Assembly (NCBI RefSeq): GCF_019024325.1
Contig: NZ_JAFNJS010000001.1
Span: forward strand, 496,001 to 560,000
From: Falsiroseomonas tokyonensis
GTDB lineage: Bacteria > Pseudomonadota > Alphaproteobacteria > Acetobacterales > Acetobacteraceae
DNA: 64,000 nt
Direction: 5' to 3'
The notes below the pieces were generated by a model, which saw only the letters and a program-made list of their open reading frames with translations, was not told where the DNA came from and ran no database searches. A program made the position numbers and the translations under genes. Shown here in pieces: positions 8,119 through 16,822 of the stretch (positions are counted from its first letter, which is position 1; the number at the start of each line of letters is the position of its first letter).

Positions 8119-9642
8119 TCAGCTGAGCGCCGCATCCTCCAGCGTGATGCCGGAGAAGAAGTTCAGCGCGCCGGGCATGGCCTTGAAGCCGGTAATCTCC
8201 TTCTTCATCGCATAGCCCTGGCTGCGCCAGGCGAGGCCGACCAGCGGCGCTTCCTCCAGCGCCACGCGCTGGGCCTGCAGGTAGATCTCGCGGCGCTTGG
8301 CCGTGTCGAATTCCGCGCGGCCGGCCTGCATCAGCTCCTCCAGCTTCGGAATGCGCAGCCCGGCGCTGCGGACATAGGAGGGTGAGAGCGAGCCGTCGAT
8401 CAGGGTGTTCAGCCCATCGGCATCGTTGTTGTCGGTGGCCGTGCCCATCACCGCGATGTCGAACTGGCCGCGATTGCCCAGGTTCACGCGTGTCGCCCAA
8501 TCCGGCAGGCGCAGCTCCGCCTGGATGCCGACGGCCGCCAGGTGCTGCTGCACCACCTCCGCCGTGTCCTTGTGCATGCCGTATTGCGCGGTGGAGAGCA
8601 GGGTGGTGCTGAAGCCATTGGCGAGCCCCGCCTCCCGCAGCAGGGATTTGGCCTTGTCCGGGTCATAGGCCTGGCCGCGGGACAGCGCCTCGTCGAAGAA
8701 TTCGCTGCCGGGGGCGATGGGCATGCCCTGCAGCGGACTGCCGCGGCCGAAGAAGGCGACCTTGACGATATCGTCGCGCTTGATGGCGTGGCCGATGGCG
8801 CGCCTGACCCGCGCATCGCCCAGATGCGGGCGCGTCGCGTTGAAGTTCAGGTACATGAAGGGGCCGTCGGTGGCGTCCAGCCGCAGCCTGTCATCCGCCT
8901 CGATTGCCGCCATGGCCTGCCAGGGCACGTATTCGATGAGGTCCACATCGCCGGCGCGGATGGCGGAAACGCGGAGGTTCTCATCCGCATAGGCGATCAG
9001 CCGGATGCCGGCCAGCTTCGGCTGACCCGGTTTGTAGTAGCGGTCGAAGGCCACGAGGTCGATCGAGGTGCCGCGTTCCTGCGCGCGGATGGTGAAGGGG
9101 CCGGCGCCGATCGGCAGCACCCCCGCGCCGGTCGGGCTGCGCGGATTGACGATCATCATGTGGTAGGAGGCCATCCAGTTCGGCAAGGTGGCGATGGGGG
9201 CCTTCGTGGTGATGCGCAGCGTGCGCGCATCCGGCGTCTCGATGCTGGCCACCTGCTGCATCTCTGCCCGGTAATGCGCGGTGGAGCGTTCGGCGGCGAT
9301 CTGCTCGATGTTCCATTTCACATCGGCGGCGGTGACCTTCTCGCCATTGTGGAACAGGGCGTTGTCGCGCAGCGTGAAGACCCAGACGGTGGGGCTTTCG
9401 TTGCGCCAGGATTCGGCGATCTCGCCGCGCAGCGTGCCATCCGGCGCATAGGACAGCAGGCCGCGATGGATCAGCAGTTTCACGGTGGCGGCCGCGGTGC
9501 CGGTATTGGCCCAGGGCAGCAGGCTGGGTGGGAAGGAGGAGAGGCCGAAGCGCAGGGTCCCGCCCTGGGCGCGGGCGGCACCGCCCGGCAGGAAGGGCAA
9601 GGCAGCGGTGGCGGCGATCAGGCCGCGGCGGGTGAAGCGCAT
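8119..9642 (-). CDS. peptide/nickel-type (DppA-like) ABC substrate-binding protein
   Basis: 507 aa binding protein of the SBP family 5 type. A twin-arginine-like leader (FTRRGLIAATAALPF) precedes cleavage near ARAQ. Family marks are present: a WVFTLRDNALFHNGEKVTAADV stretch near residue 95 and later RRAIGHAIKRDDIV. The ATG at 9642 follows AGGGAG with ideal spacing. It is the last gene downstream of hyuB, separated from the other binding protein of this operon (16823-18424) by seven kilobases, so one membrane complex seems to have two binding proteins. Confidence 0.9.
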   Translation of the reverse strand: MRFTRRGLIAATAALPFLPGGAARAQGGTLRFGLSSFPPSLLPWANTGTAAATVKLLIHRGLLSYAPDGTLRGEIAESWRNESPTVWVFTLRDNALFHNGEKVTAADVKWNIEQIAAERSTAHYRAEMQQVASIETPDARTLRITTKAPIATLPNWMASYHMMIVNPRSPTGAGVLPIGAGPFTIRAQERGTSIDLVAFDRYYKPGQPKLAGIRLIAYADENLRVSAIRAGDVDLIEYVPWQAMAAIEADDRLRLDATDGPFMYLNFNATRPHLGDARVRRAIGHAIKRDDIVKVAFFGRGSPLQGMPIAPGSEFFDEALSRGQAYDPDKAKSLLREAGLANGFSTTLLSTAQYGMHKDTAEVVQQHLAAVGIQAELRLPDWATRVNLGNRGQFDIAVMGTATDNNDADGLNTLIDGSLSPSYVRSAGLRIPKLEELMQAGRAEFDTAKRREIYLQAQRVALEEAPLVGLAWRSQGYAMKKEITGFKAMPGALNFFSGITLEDAALS

Positions 9643-9667
9643 GGCGAAAATCTCCCTGCTGTTGTTG

Positions 9668-11299
9668 TCAGTCTGCTCCGTAGATCCTCTGTGTGGCTTC
9701 GGGCGTGATGCTGCCTTCGGCCAGGTCGCGTTGCAGCGCGGCGCGGTCGCGTTCCGCCGGCGGGCCATAGCCGCCGCCGCCGGGGGTGATGATCTCCACC
9801 CAGTCGCCCGCCCGCAACAGCCCATTGCCAAGCACGAAGGGTTCGATGCCCGGACCATAGACGAAGTGCCCGCGCCCGCCCGGCTGCCCGCCCTGCAGGC
9901 CCCAGGGGGCGGAGGCGAAGCGGGAGCCATCCATCCGCAGCCGACATTCGGCTTCCGCGCGATAGACCCGGCGCAGCCCCATGCCGCCGCGCTGCCGCCC
10001 GGCGCCGCCGGAGCCTTCCACCAGCTCGTAGCGCATCAGCGTCAGCGGGTATTCGATCTCCAGCGCCTCCACCGGCAGGTTGGAGGTATTGGTGGTGTGG
10101 ACATGCACGCCATCTAGCCCGTCCTTGGTCGCGCGCGCGCCGAAGCCGCCCCCGATGGTCTCCAGATAGACCCAGGGCTCGCCCGTGACGGGCTGGCGCC
10201 CGACGAAGGAGGCGACGAAGCAGGCGCCGTTATGCGCCGCCGTCACCCGTTCCGGCACCGCCTGGGCGAGTGCGCCATGGATCAGGTCCACCACGCGCTG
10301 GCAGGTGGACAGGCGTGCATTCACCGCCGCCGGCAGCACGCAGTTCAGCACGCTGCCTTCTCGCGCCGAGACCTGCAGCGGCCGCGCCAGTCCGGCATTG
10401 GGCAGCAGCGTGGGGTCCACCACCGTCTTCACCGCGTAGTAGACGGTGGCGAGCAGCGCGGTGAAGGTCATGTTGATGCCGGCGCGCACCTGGTCGGGCC
10501 CGTCGAAATCCAGCGACATGGTATCGCCCGAAACGGTGAGGGTGAGCGTCAACTTCAGCTCGCCGTCGATCTCCGGACTGTCGTGCACATCCGTGAAATG
10601 CCAGGTGCCGTCCGGGATCGCGGCGATGCCGGCGCGCATCTTGCGCTCCGCGTAGTCCTGCAGGGCCTCGCCGGCCGCCAGCACGGTCTCCGTGCCGTAT
10701 TTCGCACAAAGCGCCTGCATACGGGACACGCCGAGCCGGTTGGCCGCCATCTGTGCCCGCAGGTCGGACAGGCGCTCGCGCGGCACCTGGCAGTTCAGCA
10801 GGATGAGGTCCTGCACGTCCTGCTGCAATTCACCGGCACGGTACAGCCGGATGGGCGGGATGCGCAGCCCTTCCTGGAAGATGTGCGCATGGCCGCGATC
10901 GGCGAAATCCGAGTGATGCGCCAGGTTCACGGCCCAGGAGACGATGCGGCCATCCACAAAAATCGGCTCCGCCAGCACGATGTCGGGCAGATGGGTGCCG
11001 CCGCCCTCATAGGCGTCGTTGCCGACGAAGACGTCGCCGGGCTGCATCTGCTCCATCGGATGGCGCTTCAGGATATGCGCGATGATGCCGATAAAGCTGC
11101 CGAGATGGATGGGGATGTGTTCCGCCTGGCACAGCGTATTGCCGGCGATGTCGAACAGCGCAGTCGAACAGTCCCGCCTTTCCTTGATGTTGGTGGAGTA
11201 GGAGGCGCGGACCAGCGCCTCCCCCATCTCCTCGACGATGGAGGAGAGGGCGGAGCCGATGACCTCGACGGTGATGGGGTCGGGCCGCGTGTTGCTCAT
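9668..11299 (-). CDS. hydantoinase/oxoprolinase subunit B (HyuB family)
   Basis: 543 aa, the standard length of the hydantoinase B / N-methylhydantoinase beta family, which with HyuA opens hydantoins, 5-oxoproline or related lactams using ATP. Recognisable stretches: DPITVEVIGSALSSIVEEMG at the start, then FDIAGNTLCQAEHIPIHLG, GDVFVGNDAYEGGGTHLPDI and GSGGAGRQRGGMGL. The start overlaps the hyuA stop by four bases (ATGA). Acts with the preceding HyuA; exact substrate unknown. Confidence 0.92.
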   Translation of the reverse strand: MSNTRPDPITVEVIGSALSSIVEEMGEALVRASYSTNIKERRDCSTALFDIAGNTLCQAEHIPIHLGSFIGIIAHILKRHPMEQMQPGDVFVGNDAYEGGGTHLPDIVLAEPIFVDGRIVSWAVNLAHHSDFADRGHAHIFQEGLRIPPIRLYRAGELQQDVQDLILLNCQVPRERLSDLRAQMAANRLGVSRMQALCAKYGTETVLAAGEALQDYAERKMRAGIAAIPDGTWHFTDVHDSPEIDGELKLTLTLTVSGDTMSLDFDGPDQVRAGINMTFTALLATVYYAVKTVVDPTLLPNAGLARPLQVSAREGSVLNCVLPAAVNARLSTCQRVVDLIHGALAQAVPERVTAAHNGACFVASFVGRQPVTGEPWVYLETIGGGFGARATKDGLDGVHVHTTNTSNLPVEALEIEYPLTLMRYELVEGSGGAGRQRGGMGLRRVYRAEAECRLRMDGSRFASAPWGLQGGQPGGRGHFVYGPGIEPFVLGNGLLRAGDWVEIITPGGGGYGPPAERDRAALQRDLAEGSITPEATQRIYGAD

Positions 11300-13410
11300 G
11301 CCGCCGCCTCCAGGATCAGGTTCTCGTATTCATCCACGCGGGCTTCCTGGCCTGGCAGGATGACGGTGGTGGCGTCCATCTGCTCGATGATGGCGGGGCC
11401 GGCGATGCGGTTGCCGGGGGCGAGGCGATCCCGCGCATAGACCGGCACGGCGACGATGCCCTGCGATTCCGGCAGCCACACCTCGCGCGTCGCTTCCAGC
11501 GCCGCGCTGGCATCCGGACCTTGCAGCGGACGCGGGCGCAGCTCCGCCTTGCGGACCACGCCGGTGGCCTCCAGCCGGAAGGTGACGAGCTGCACCGCCT
11601 CCCCCTCGGCGACGAAGCCGTACATCTGGCGATGTGCGGCGGCGAAACCTTCGGCGAGATGCGCCAGCGTCGCCTCGGTAAAGGGGCCGTCCGGCAGCGC
11701 CACGGGCAGTTCGTAGTTCTGGCCGGCATAGCGCATGTCCACGCTGCGGCGGATCATGCGCTTGTCGGCGGCGATGTGTTCCTGGTCGAACCAGCGCTCC
11801 GCCGTCGCGGTCAGGGTGGCGAAGGCGGCCTCCATCGGGGCCAACGCGTCCTGGACCAGCGCCGTCAGCCGGGTTGCGGAGAAATCGGCGCGGAGATCGG
11901 TCAGCAGCAGGCCCATGGCACACAGGATGCCGGGGTTGCGCGGCACCAGCACGCGGCGGATGTCGAGCTCCTTCGCCAGTCGCGCCGCATGCAGCGGCCC
12001 GGCGCCACCGAAGGCGATCAGGGTGTAGTCGCGCGGATCATGGCCGCGCTGCACGGAGATGACGCGGATGGCCTTGGCCATATTCGCGGTGACGACGGAG
12101 AGGATTCCCTGCGCCGTCTCCATCACCCCCATACCGAGCTGCGCCGCCAGCCGCTCCACCGCCGCCAGCGACAGGTCGCGGCGGATCGGCATGCGGCCGC
12201 CCAGCAGATGAGTCGGGTGCAGCGTGCCGAGCACGACATTCGCATCCGTCACCGCGGCTTCCGGATTGCCGCGATCGTAGCAGACCGGCCCCGGATCGGC
12301 GCCGCAGCTGCGCGGCCCGACCTTCAGCAGGCCGCCGGAATCGACATAGGCGATGGACCCGCCGCCGGCGCCGACCGTGTGGATATCCAGCATCGGCGCC
12401 TTGATGGGATAACCATGCACGATGGCCTCCCCGGTCAGCCGCGCCGCGCCGCCCTGCAGCAGCGCCACATCCGTGCTGGTGCCGCCCATGTCGAAGGTGA
12501 TGAGGTCGGGGAAGCCGGACAACTGCCCGATGGCCTGCGCGCCGACCACGCCGGTGGAGGGGCCGGAGAGCACCATCCGCACCGGCATTTCCGCCGCGGC
12601 CTCGAAGCCGATGACGCCGCCATTGGATTGCGTGAGATGCGGCGTGGCGGTGACGCCCAGCGCGGCCAGGCGTTCCGCCAGGCGCTTGATATAGCCGCGC
12701 ATGACGGGGCCGAGGTAGCTGTTCACCACCGCGGTGGACAGCCGCTCGAACTCCCGGAATTCCGGCGCGATCTCGTGGCTGGTGGTGAGGAAGATGCCGG
12801 GCAGTTCCTCCGCGATGATGCGCTTCGCCGTCGCCTCATGCGCCGGGTGGACGAAGCTGTAGAGGAAGCAGATGGCGATGGCCTGCACGCCGGCGGCCTT
12901 CAGCGCCCGCGCCGCCTCCCGCACCGCCTGTTCGTCCAGCGCCGTCTCCACGCTGCCGTCATGGCGGATGCGTTCCGGCACCTGGAGGCGCAGTTCCCGC
13001 GCCACCAGTACCGGCGGCTTGTCCACCTGCAGGTCGTAAAGGTCAGGACGTTTCTGCCGGCCGATCTCCAGCAGGTCGCGAAAGCCATCCGTGGTGACCA
13101 GGCCGGTGCGGACGCCGCGATGCTGGATCAGCGCATTGGTGGCGACCGTGGTGCCGTGGCCGAAATAGGCGATGTCGGAAGGCGCCTGGCCGATTTCCGC
13201 CATCCCCTCCGCCACGCCGCCCGCAATGCCGCGCGAGGGATCATCCGGGGTGGAGGACACCTTCCAGACCGCGATGCGGCCGGTGTCTTCCTCGAACAGG
13301 TAAACATCCGTGAAGGTGCCGCCCGAATCCACGCCGACGCGCCAGCCCACTCTCGCGATCCCCGCTGCAGCCTGGACCACAGTCTCGCGCCGAATTTCGC
13401 GGGCGGTCAA
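11296..13410 (-). CDS. hydantoinase/oxoprolinase subunit A (HyuA family)
   Basis: 704 aa. The N-terminal ATPase fold starts with GVDSGGTFTDVYLF (actin-like phosphate loop) near residue 27, followed by HGTTVATNALIQ and, near residue 300, DMGGTSTDVALL, all diagnostic of the HyuA/5-oxoprolinase alpha family. The longest frame starts with TTG at 13410, overlapping the ATPase stop as TTGA; a GTG at 13350 with GGGG upstream is an equally good start and would begin just before the phosphate loop. Forms a complex with the HyuB encoded next. Placement directly after a peptide importer suggests the imported substrate is its target. Confidence 0.92.
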   Translation of the reverse strand: MTAREIRRETVVQAAAGIARVGWRVGVDSGGTFTDVYLFEEDTGRIAVWKVSSTPDDPSRGIAGGVAEGMAEIGQAPSDIAYFGHGTTVATNALIQHRGVRTGLVTTDGFRDLLEIGRQKRPDLYDLQVDKPPVLVARELRLQVPERIRHDGSVETALDEQAVREAARALKAAGVQAIAICFLYSFVHPAHEATAKRIIAEELPGIFLTTSHEIAPEFREFERLSTAVVNSYLGPVMRGYIKRLAERLAALGVTATPHLTQSNGGVIGFEAAAEMPVRMVLSGPSTGVVGAQAIGQLSGFPDLITFDMGGTSTDVALLQGGAARLTGEAIVHGYPIKAPMLDIHTVGAGGGSIAYVDSGGLLKVGPRSCGADPGPVCYDRGNPEAAVTDANVVLGTLHPTHLLGGRMPIRRDLSLAAVERLAAQLGMGVMETAQGILSVVTANMAKAIRVISVQRGHDPRDYTLIAFGGAGPLHAARLAKELDIRRVLVPRNPGILCAMGLLLTDLRADFSATRLTALVQDALAPMEAAFATLTATAERWFDQEHIAADKRMIRRSVDMRYAGQNYELPVALPDGPFTEATLAHLAEGFAAAHRQMYGFVAEGEAVQLVTFRLEATGVVRKAELRPRPLQGPDASAALEATREVWLPESQGIVAVPVYARDRLAPGNRIAGPAIIEQMDATTVILPGQEARVDEYENLILEAAA

Positions 13411-15014
13411 TTCTTCCGCGCGAAATCCCGGCCGGGGACCGAGGCGAGCAGCGCCTGCGTATAGGGGTGTTCCGGTGCCTCGAAGACGCGTGCGACGGGG
13501 CCGTGCTCCACCACCTCCCCGTCCTTCATCACCGCCACCAGGTCACAGACCTGCGCTGCCACGCGCAGGTCATGGGTGATGAAGACCAGCGACAGGCCGA
13601 GGCGTTCGCGCAGCTCCGCCAGCAGCCGCAGCACCTGCGCCTGCACCGAGACATCCAGCGCCGAGACCGGTTCATCCGCCACCAGCACTTCCGGCTCCAG
13701 CGCAAGCGCCCGGGCCAGGCCGATGCGCTGGCGTTGGCCGCCGGAGAATTCATGCGGGAAGCGCTCGGTGGAGGCCGGGTCGAGGCCGACGAGTTCGAAC
13801 AGTTCCTTGGCCCGGCGCAAGGCTTCGGCGCGGGGCGTGCCGTGGATCATCGGGCCCTGCGCCACAAGCTCCCCGGCCCGGCGGCGCGGGTTGAGCGAGC
13901 CATAGGGGTCCTGGAAGACCATCTGGATGCGATGTGCCTGCCGCCGCATCTGCGCCCGGGTCAGGCCCGTGAGCTCCAGCCCGCCGAGCGACACGCTGCC
14001 CCCCTCGGGCTCGATCAGCCGCACCAGGCAGCGCGCGAGCGTCGACTTACCGGAACCGGATTCGCCGACGATGCCGAGCGTCGCGCCCTTCGGCAGTGTC
14101 AGCGTCACGCCGCGCACCGCATGGGTCACCCGCCCGCCGCGGCCGAGGAAGCCGCCGGTGCGATAGGTCTTCCGCACATCCCGCATCACCAGGATCGGCT
14201 CCGCGCTGACGGGGCGCGGTGCCCGGGCAGTGAGCGGCGGGACGGCGGCGATGAGCGACCGGGTGTATTCGTGCCGGGGCGCATTCAGCACCTGCGCGGC
14301 GGGGCCTTCCTCCACCACCATGCCGTGCTGCATGACCGCCACGCGATCGGCGATTTCCGCCACCACGCCGAAGTCATGCGTGATGAAGAGCACGGCCGTG
14401 CCCTTGCGGCGCTGCAGGTCCTTGATGAGGTGCAGGATCTGCGCCTGGGTCGTCACATCCAGCGCGGTGGTCGGCTCATCCGCGATCAGCACCTTGGGGT
14501 CCAGCGCCAGCGCCATGGCGATCATCGCGCGCTGACGCTGGCCGCCCGAAAGCTCGTGCGGATAGGCGCGGGCGGCCTGGGCGGGCTCCGGGATATGCAC
14601 CTCGGCCAGAAGGTCCAGGACGCGCGCTGCGATCTCAGTGGCGGAGAGCGCGGTGTGGATGCGGAACATCTCGCCGATCTGGTCGCCGATGCGGCGCAGC
14701 GGGTTCAGTGCCGTCATAGGTTCCTGGAAGACCATGGCGATGCGCGCGCCGCGCAGGTGGCGCATCGTCGCCTCATCCGCGGTGGCGAGGTCCTGGCCCT
14801 CGAAGATCACCGACCCGCCGGTGATGGCGACGCCCGGCGGCAGCAGGCGCATCACCGCGCCGGCCGTCATCGACTTGCCGGAGCCGGATTCGCCCACGAC
14901 GCAAAGGATCTCGCCCGCATTGAGATCCAGCGAGACGCGGTCCAAAGCATGCGGCCGGTCCGCACCCGCCGGCAGCGCGACCGTCAGGCCCTGGATCGCC
15001 AGAACGGGGCTCAC
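13407..15014 (-). CDS. fused dipeptide ABC transporter ATPase (DppD-DppF type, GsiA-like)
   Basis: 535 aa with two complete ATPase domains. First: Walker A GESGSGKSM, signature LSGGQRQR, Walker B VLIADEPTTALD. Second, starting near residue 270: GESGSGKST, FSGGQRQRIGLARALALEP and LVADEPVSALD. Single-chain double ATPases are known from GsiA (glutathione importer) and YejF. The start is a GTG at 15014 overlapping the permease stop as GTGA; the longer frame upstream lies inside the permease gene and has no family sequence. The resemblance to GsiA is notable given the gamma-glutamyltransferase at the left edge, but layout alone does not fix the substrate. Confidence 0.9.
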   Translation of the reverse strand: MSPVLAIQGLTVALPAGADRPHALDRVSLDLNAGEILCVVGESGSGKSMTAGAVMRLLPPGVAITGGSVIFEGQDLATADEATMRHLRGARIAMVFQEPMTALNPLRRIGDQIGEMFRIHTALSATEIAARVLDLLAEVHIPEPAQAARAYPHELSGGQRQRAMIAMALALDPKVLIADEPTTALDVTTQAQILHLIKDLQRRKGTAVLFITHDFGVVAEIADRVAVMQHGMVVEEGPAAQVLNAPRHEYTRSLIAAVPPLTARAPRPVSAEPILVMRDVRKTYRTGGFLGRGGRVTHAVRGVTLTLPKGATLGIVGESGSGKSTLARCLVRLIEPEGGSVSLGGLELTGLTRAQMRRQAHRIQMVFQDPYGSLNPRRRAGELVAQGPMIHGTPRAEALRRAKELFELVGLDPASTERFPHEFSGGQRQRIGLARALALEPEVLVADEPVSALDVSVQAQVLRLLAELRERLGLSLVFITHDLRVAAQVCDLVAVMKDGEVVEHGPVARVFEAPEHPYTQALLASVPGRDFARKN

Positions 15015-15844
15015 CGCTTGCGCAGCCGCGGGTTCAGCGCATCGTTCAGCCCCTGCCCCACCAGCGAGACCGCCAGCACCGTCAGCAGGATGGCCAAGCC
15101 GGGAATGGCGGAGACATACCACTGCACCCGCAGCACATCCCGCCCCAGGCCGATCAGGTTGCCCCAGGAGGCGACGTTCGGGTCCGACAGACGCAGGAAG
15201 GCCAGCGCCGATTCCAGCAGGATGGCCACCGCCATGACGACGGAGGCATAGACGATGATAGGCGGCAGGGCGTTGGGAAGGATCTCGCGGAAAATGATCC
15301 GCGCATCGCTCATGCCCAGCGTGCGGCAGGCCTGGACGAATTCGCGGTTGCGCAGCGTCAGGAACTCCGCCCGTGTCAGCCGCGCCGGCGCTGGCCAGGA
15401 CACGGCGCCAATGGCAATGGTAACGGTGCTGAGGTCCGACCCGAACACCGCCACCAGCACCAGCAACAGCAAAAAATTCGGCAGCGTCTGGAAGGCCTCG
15501 GTCAGCCGCATCAGCGCATCATCCACCCAGCCACCATGGTAGCCGGCCAGCGCCCCCACCACGATGCCAACCAGAATCGCGATGGCCGTTGCCACCACGC
15601 CGATCAGCAGGGAGATGCGCGCGCCGTGAAAGATCTGCGCCGCAATGTCGCGGCCGGAATTGTCCGTGCCGAGCGGAAAGCGCGGATTGCCCTGCGGCCA
15701 TTGCAGCGGCCGGCCGGCCAGCGCCAGCGGATCGCGCGGGAACAGCCAATCGGCGGAGATCGCCATGGCGACGATGGCCAGCAGCAGCAGCAACCCGATC
15801 ATCGCCGGCGGGCTGCGCAGATAGCCGCGCAAAAAGGCCTTCAT
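15011..15844 (-). CDS. dipeptide ABC transporter permease, DppC-like
   Basis: 277 aa inner-membrane permease with about six helices. The family motifs are clear: HPLGTDNSGRDI-like stretch (here PLGTDNSGRDIAAQI near residue 58), the EAA loop around ACRTLGMSDARIIFREILPNALPPIIV, and the C-terminal LNDALNPRLRKR. Coupled by ATGA to the DppB-like permease upstream and by GTGA to the fused ATPase downstream. Confidence 0.92.
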   Translation of the reverse strand: MKAFLRGYLRSPPAMIGLLLLLAIVAMAISADWLFPRDPLALAGRPLQWPQGNPRFPLGTDNSGRDIAAQIFHGARISLLIGVVATAIAILVGIVVGALAGYHGGWVDDALMRLTEAFQTLPNFLLLLVLVAVFGSDLSTVTIAIGAVSWPAPARLTRAEFLTLRNREFVQACRTLGMSDARIIFREILPNALPPIIVYASVVMAVAILLESALAFLRLSDPNVASWGNLIGLGRDVLRVQWYVSAIPGLAILLTVLAVSLVGQGLNDALNPRLRKR

Positions 15845-16815
15845 GGCGTGATCCGGGGGTCGAGCCGGGCGTAGAGCAGGTCCACCACGAAATTCACGCA
15901 GATGACCAGCAGGGCCGAGACGAAGACGATGCCGAGCAGCGTGTTCAGGTCCCGCTGCACCACGGATTCATAGGCAAGCCTCCCCAGCCCGGGCAGCGAG
16001 AACACGCTTTCCACCACCACGGACCCGCCGAGCATGGTGCCCGCCTGCAGGCCAATCAGCGTGACCATCGGCAGCAGCGCGTTGCGCAGCACATGCCGCA
16101 CCACGACGCGGGTCTCGTCCAGGCCCTTGGCGCGGGCGGTGCGGACGAAATCCAGGGACAGCACCTCGAGCATCGAGGCACGCATGATGCGCAGGTAGAT
16201 CGCGAGAAAAATCAGCCCGAGCGTCAGCGTCGGCAGCACCAGATGCGTCGCGATGTCCAGCGTGCGCCGCAGGCCAGTGAAGCCGGAGCCGATCTCCTCG
16301 AAGCCGCCCGCCGGCAGCCATTGCAGATGCACGGAGAACAGCACGATGGCCATCAGCCCGAACCAGAAGGAGGGCGTGGCGTAGAAGATCAGGCCGAGGG
16401 TCGAGATCAGCGTATCCGGCCAGCCATTCACTCGCCGCGCCGCGAGCACGCCCAGCACCAGGCCGAAGAAGAAAGCGAAAGACAGCGCCGCCAGCATCAG
16501 CAGCAGGGTGGCTGGCAGGCGTTCGAAGATCACGGTGGAGACCGGCTTGCCGTAGATGGAGGAAAAGCCGAGGTCCAGCCGCACCAGCCGCCACATGTAG
16601 TTGGCGAGCTGCGCCGGCACCGAAAGGTCCAGCCCCATCTCCGCCCGCATCGCCGCGGCGGAGGCGGCATCCGCGCCGCCGCCGGTCTGCGCGATCAGCG
16701 CATCCACCGCATCGCCCGGCGCCAGTTGCAGGAGCAGGAAGATGCCGACCAGGATCAGCAGCAGCGTGGGCACCGACGACAGAAGCCGCCGCCCCGCCAG
16801 AGCCAGAACGCGCAT
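15841..16815 (-). CDS. dipeptide ABC transporter permease, DppB-like
   Basis: 324 aa permease of the DppB/GsiC type. The first helix region reads RRLLSSVPTLLLILVGIFLLLQLAPGD, the usual DppB N terminus. The EAA loop is TARAKGLDETRVVVRHVLRNALLPMVT, and the C terminus is FVVDLLYARLDPRI. It starts 7 bases after the stop of the binding-protein gene and overlaps the DppC-like gene by four bases. Pairs with that subunit to form the membrane channel. Confidence 0.92.
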   Translation of the reverse strand: MRVLALAGRRLLSSVPTLLLILVGIFLLLQLAPGDAVDALIAQTGGGADAASAAAMRAEMGLDLSVPAQLANYMWRLVRLDLGFSSIYGKPVSTVIFERLPATLLLMLAALSFAFFFGLVLGVLAARRVNGWPDTLISTLGLIFYATPSFWFGLMAIVLFSVHLQWLPAGGFEEIGSGFTGLRRTLDIATHLVLPTLTLGLIFLAIYLRIMRASMLEVLSLDFVRTARAKGLDETRVVVRHVLRNALLPMVTLIGLQAGTMLGGSVVVESVFSLPGLGRLAYESVVQRDLNTLLGIVFVSALLVICVNFVVDLLYARLDPRITP

Positions 16816-16822
16816 CAGGTGA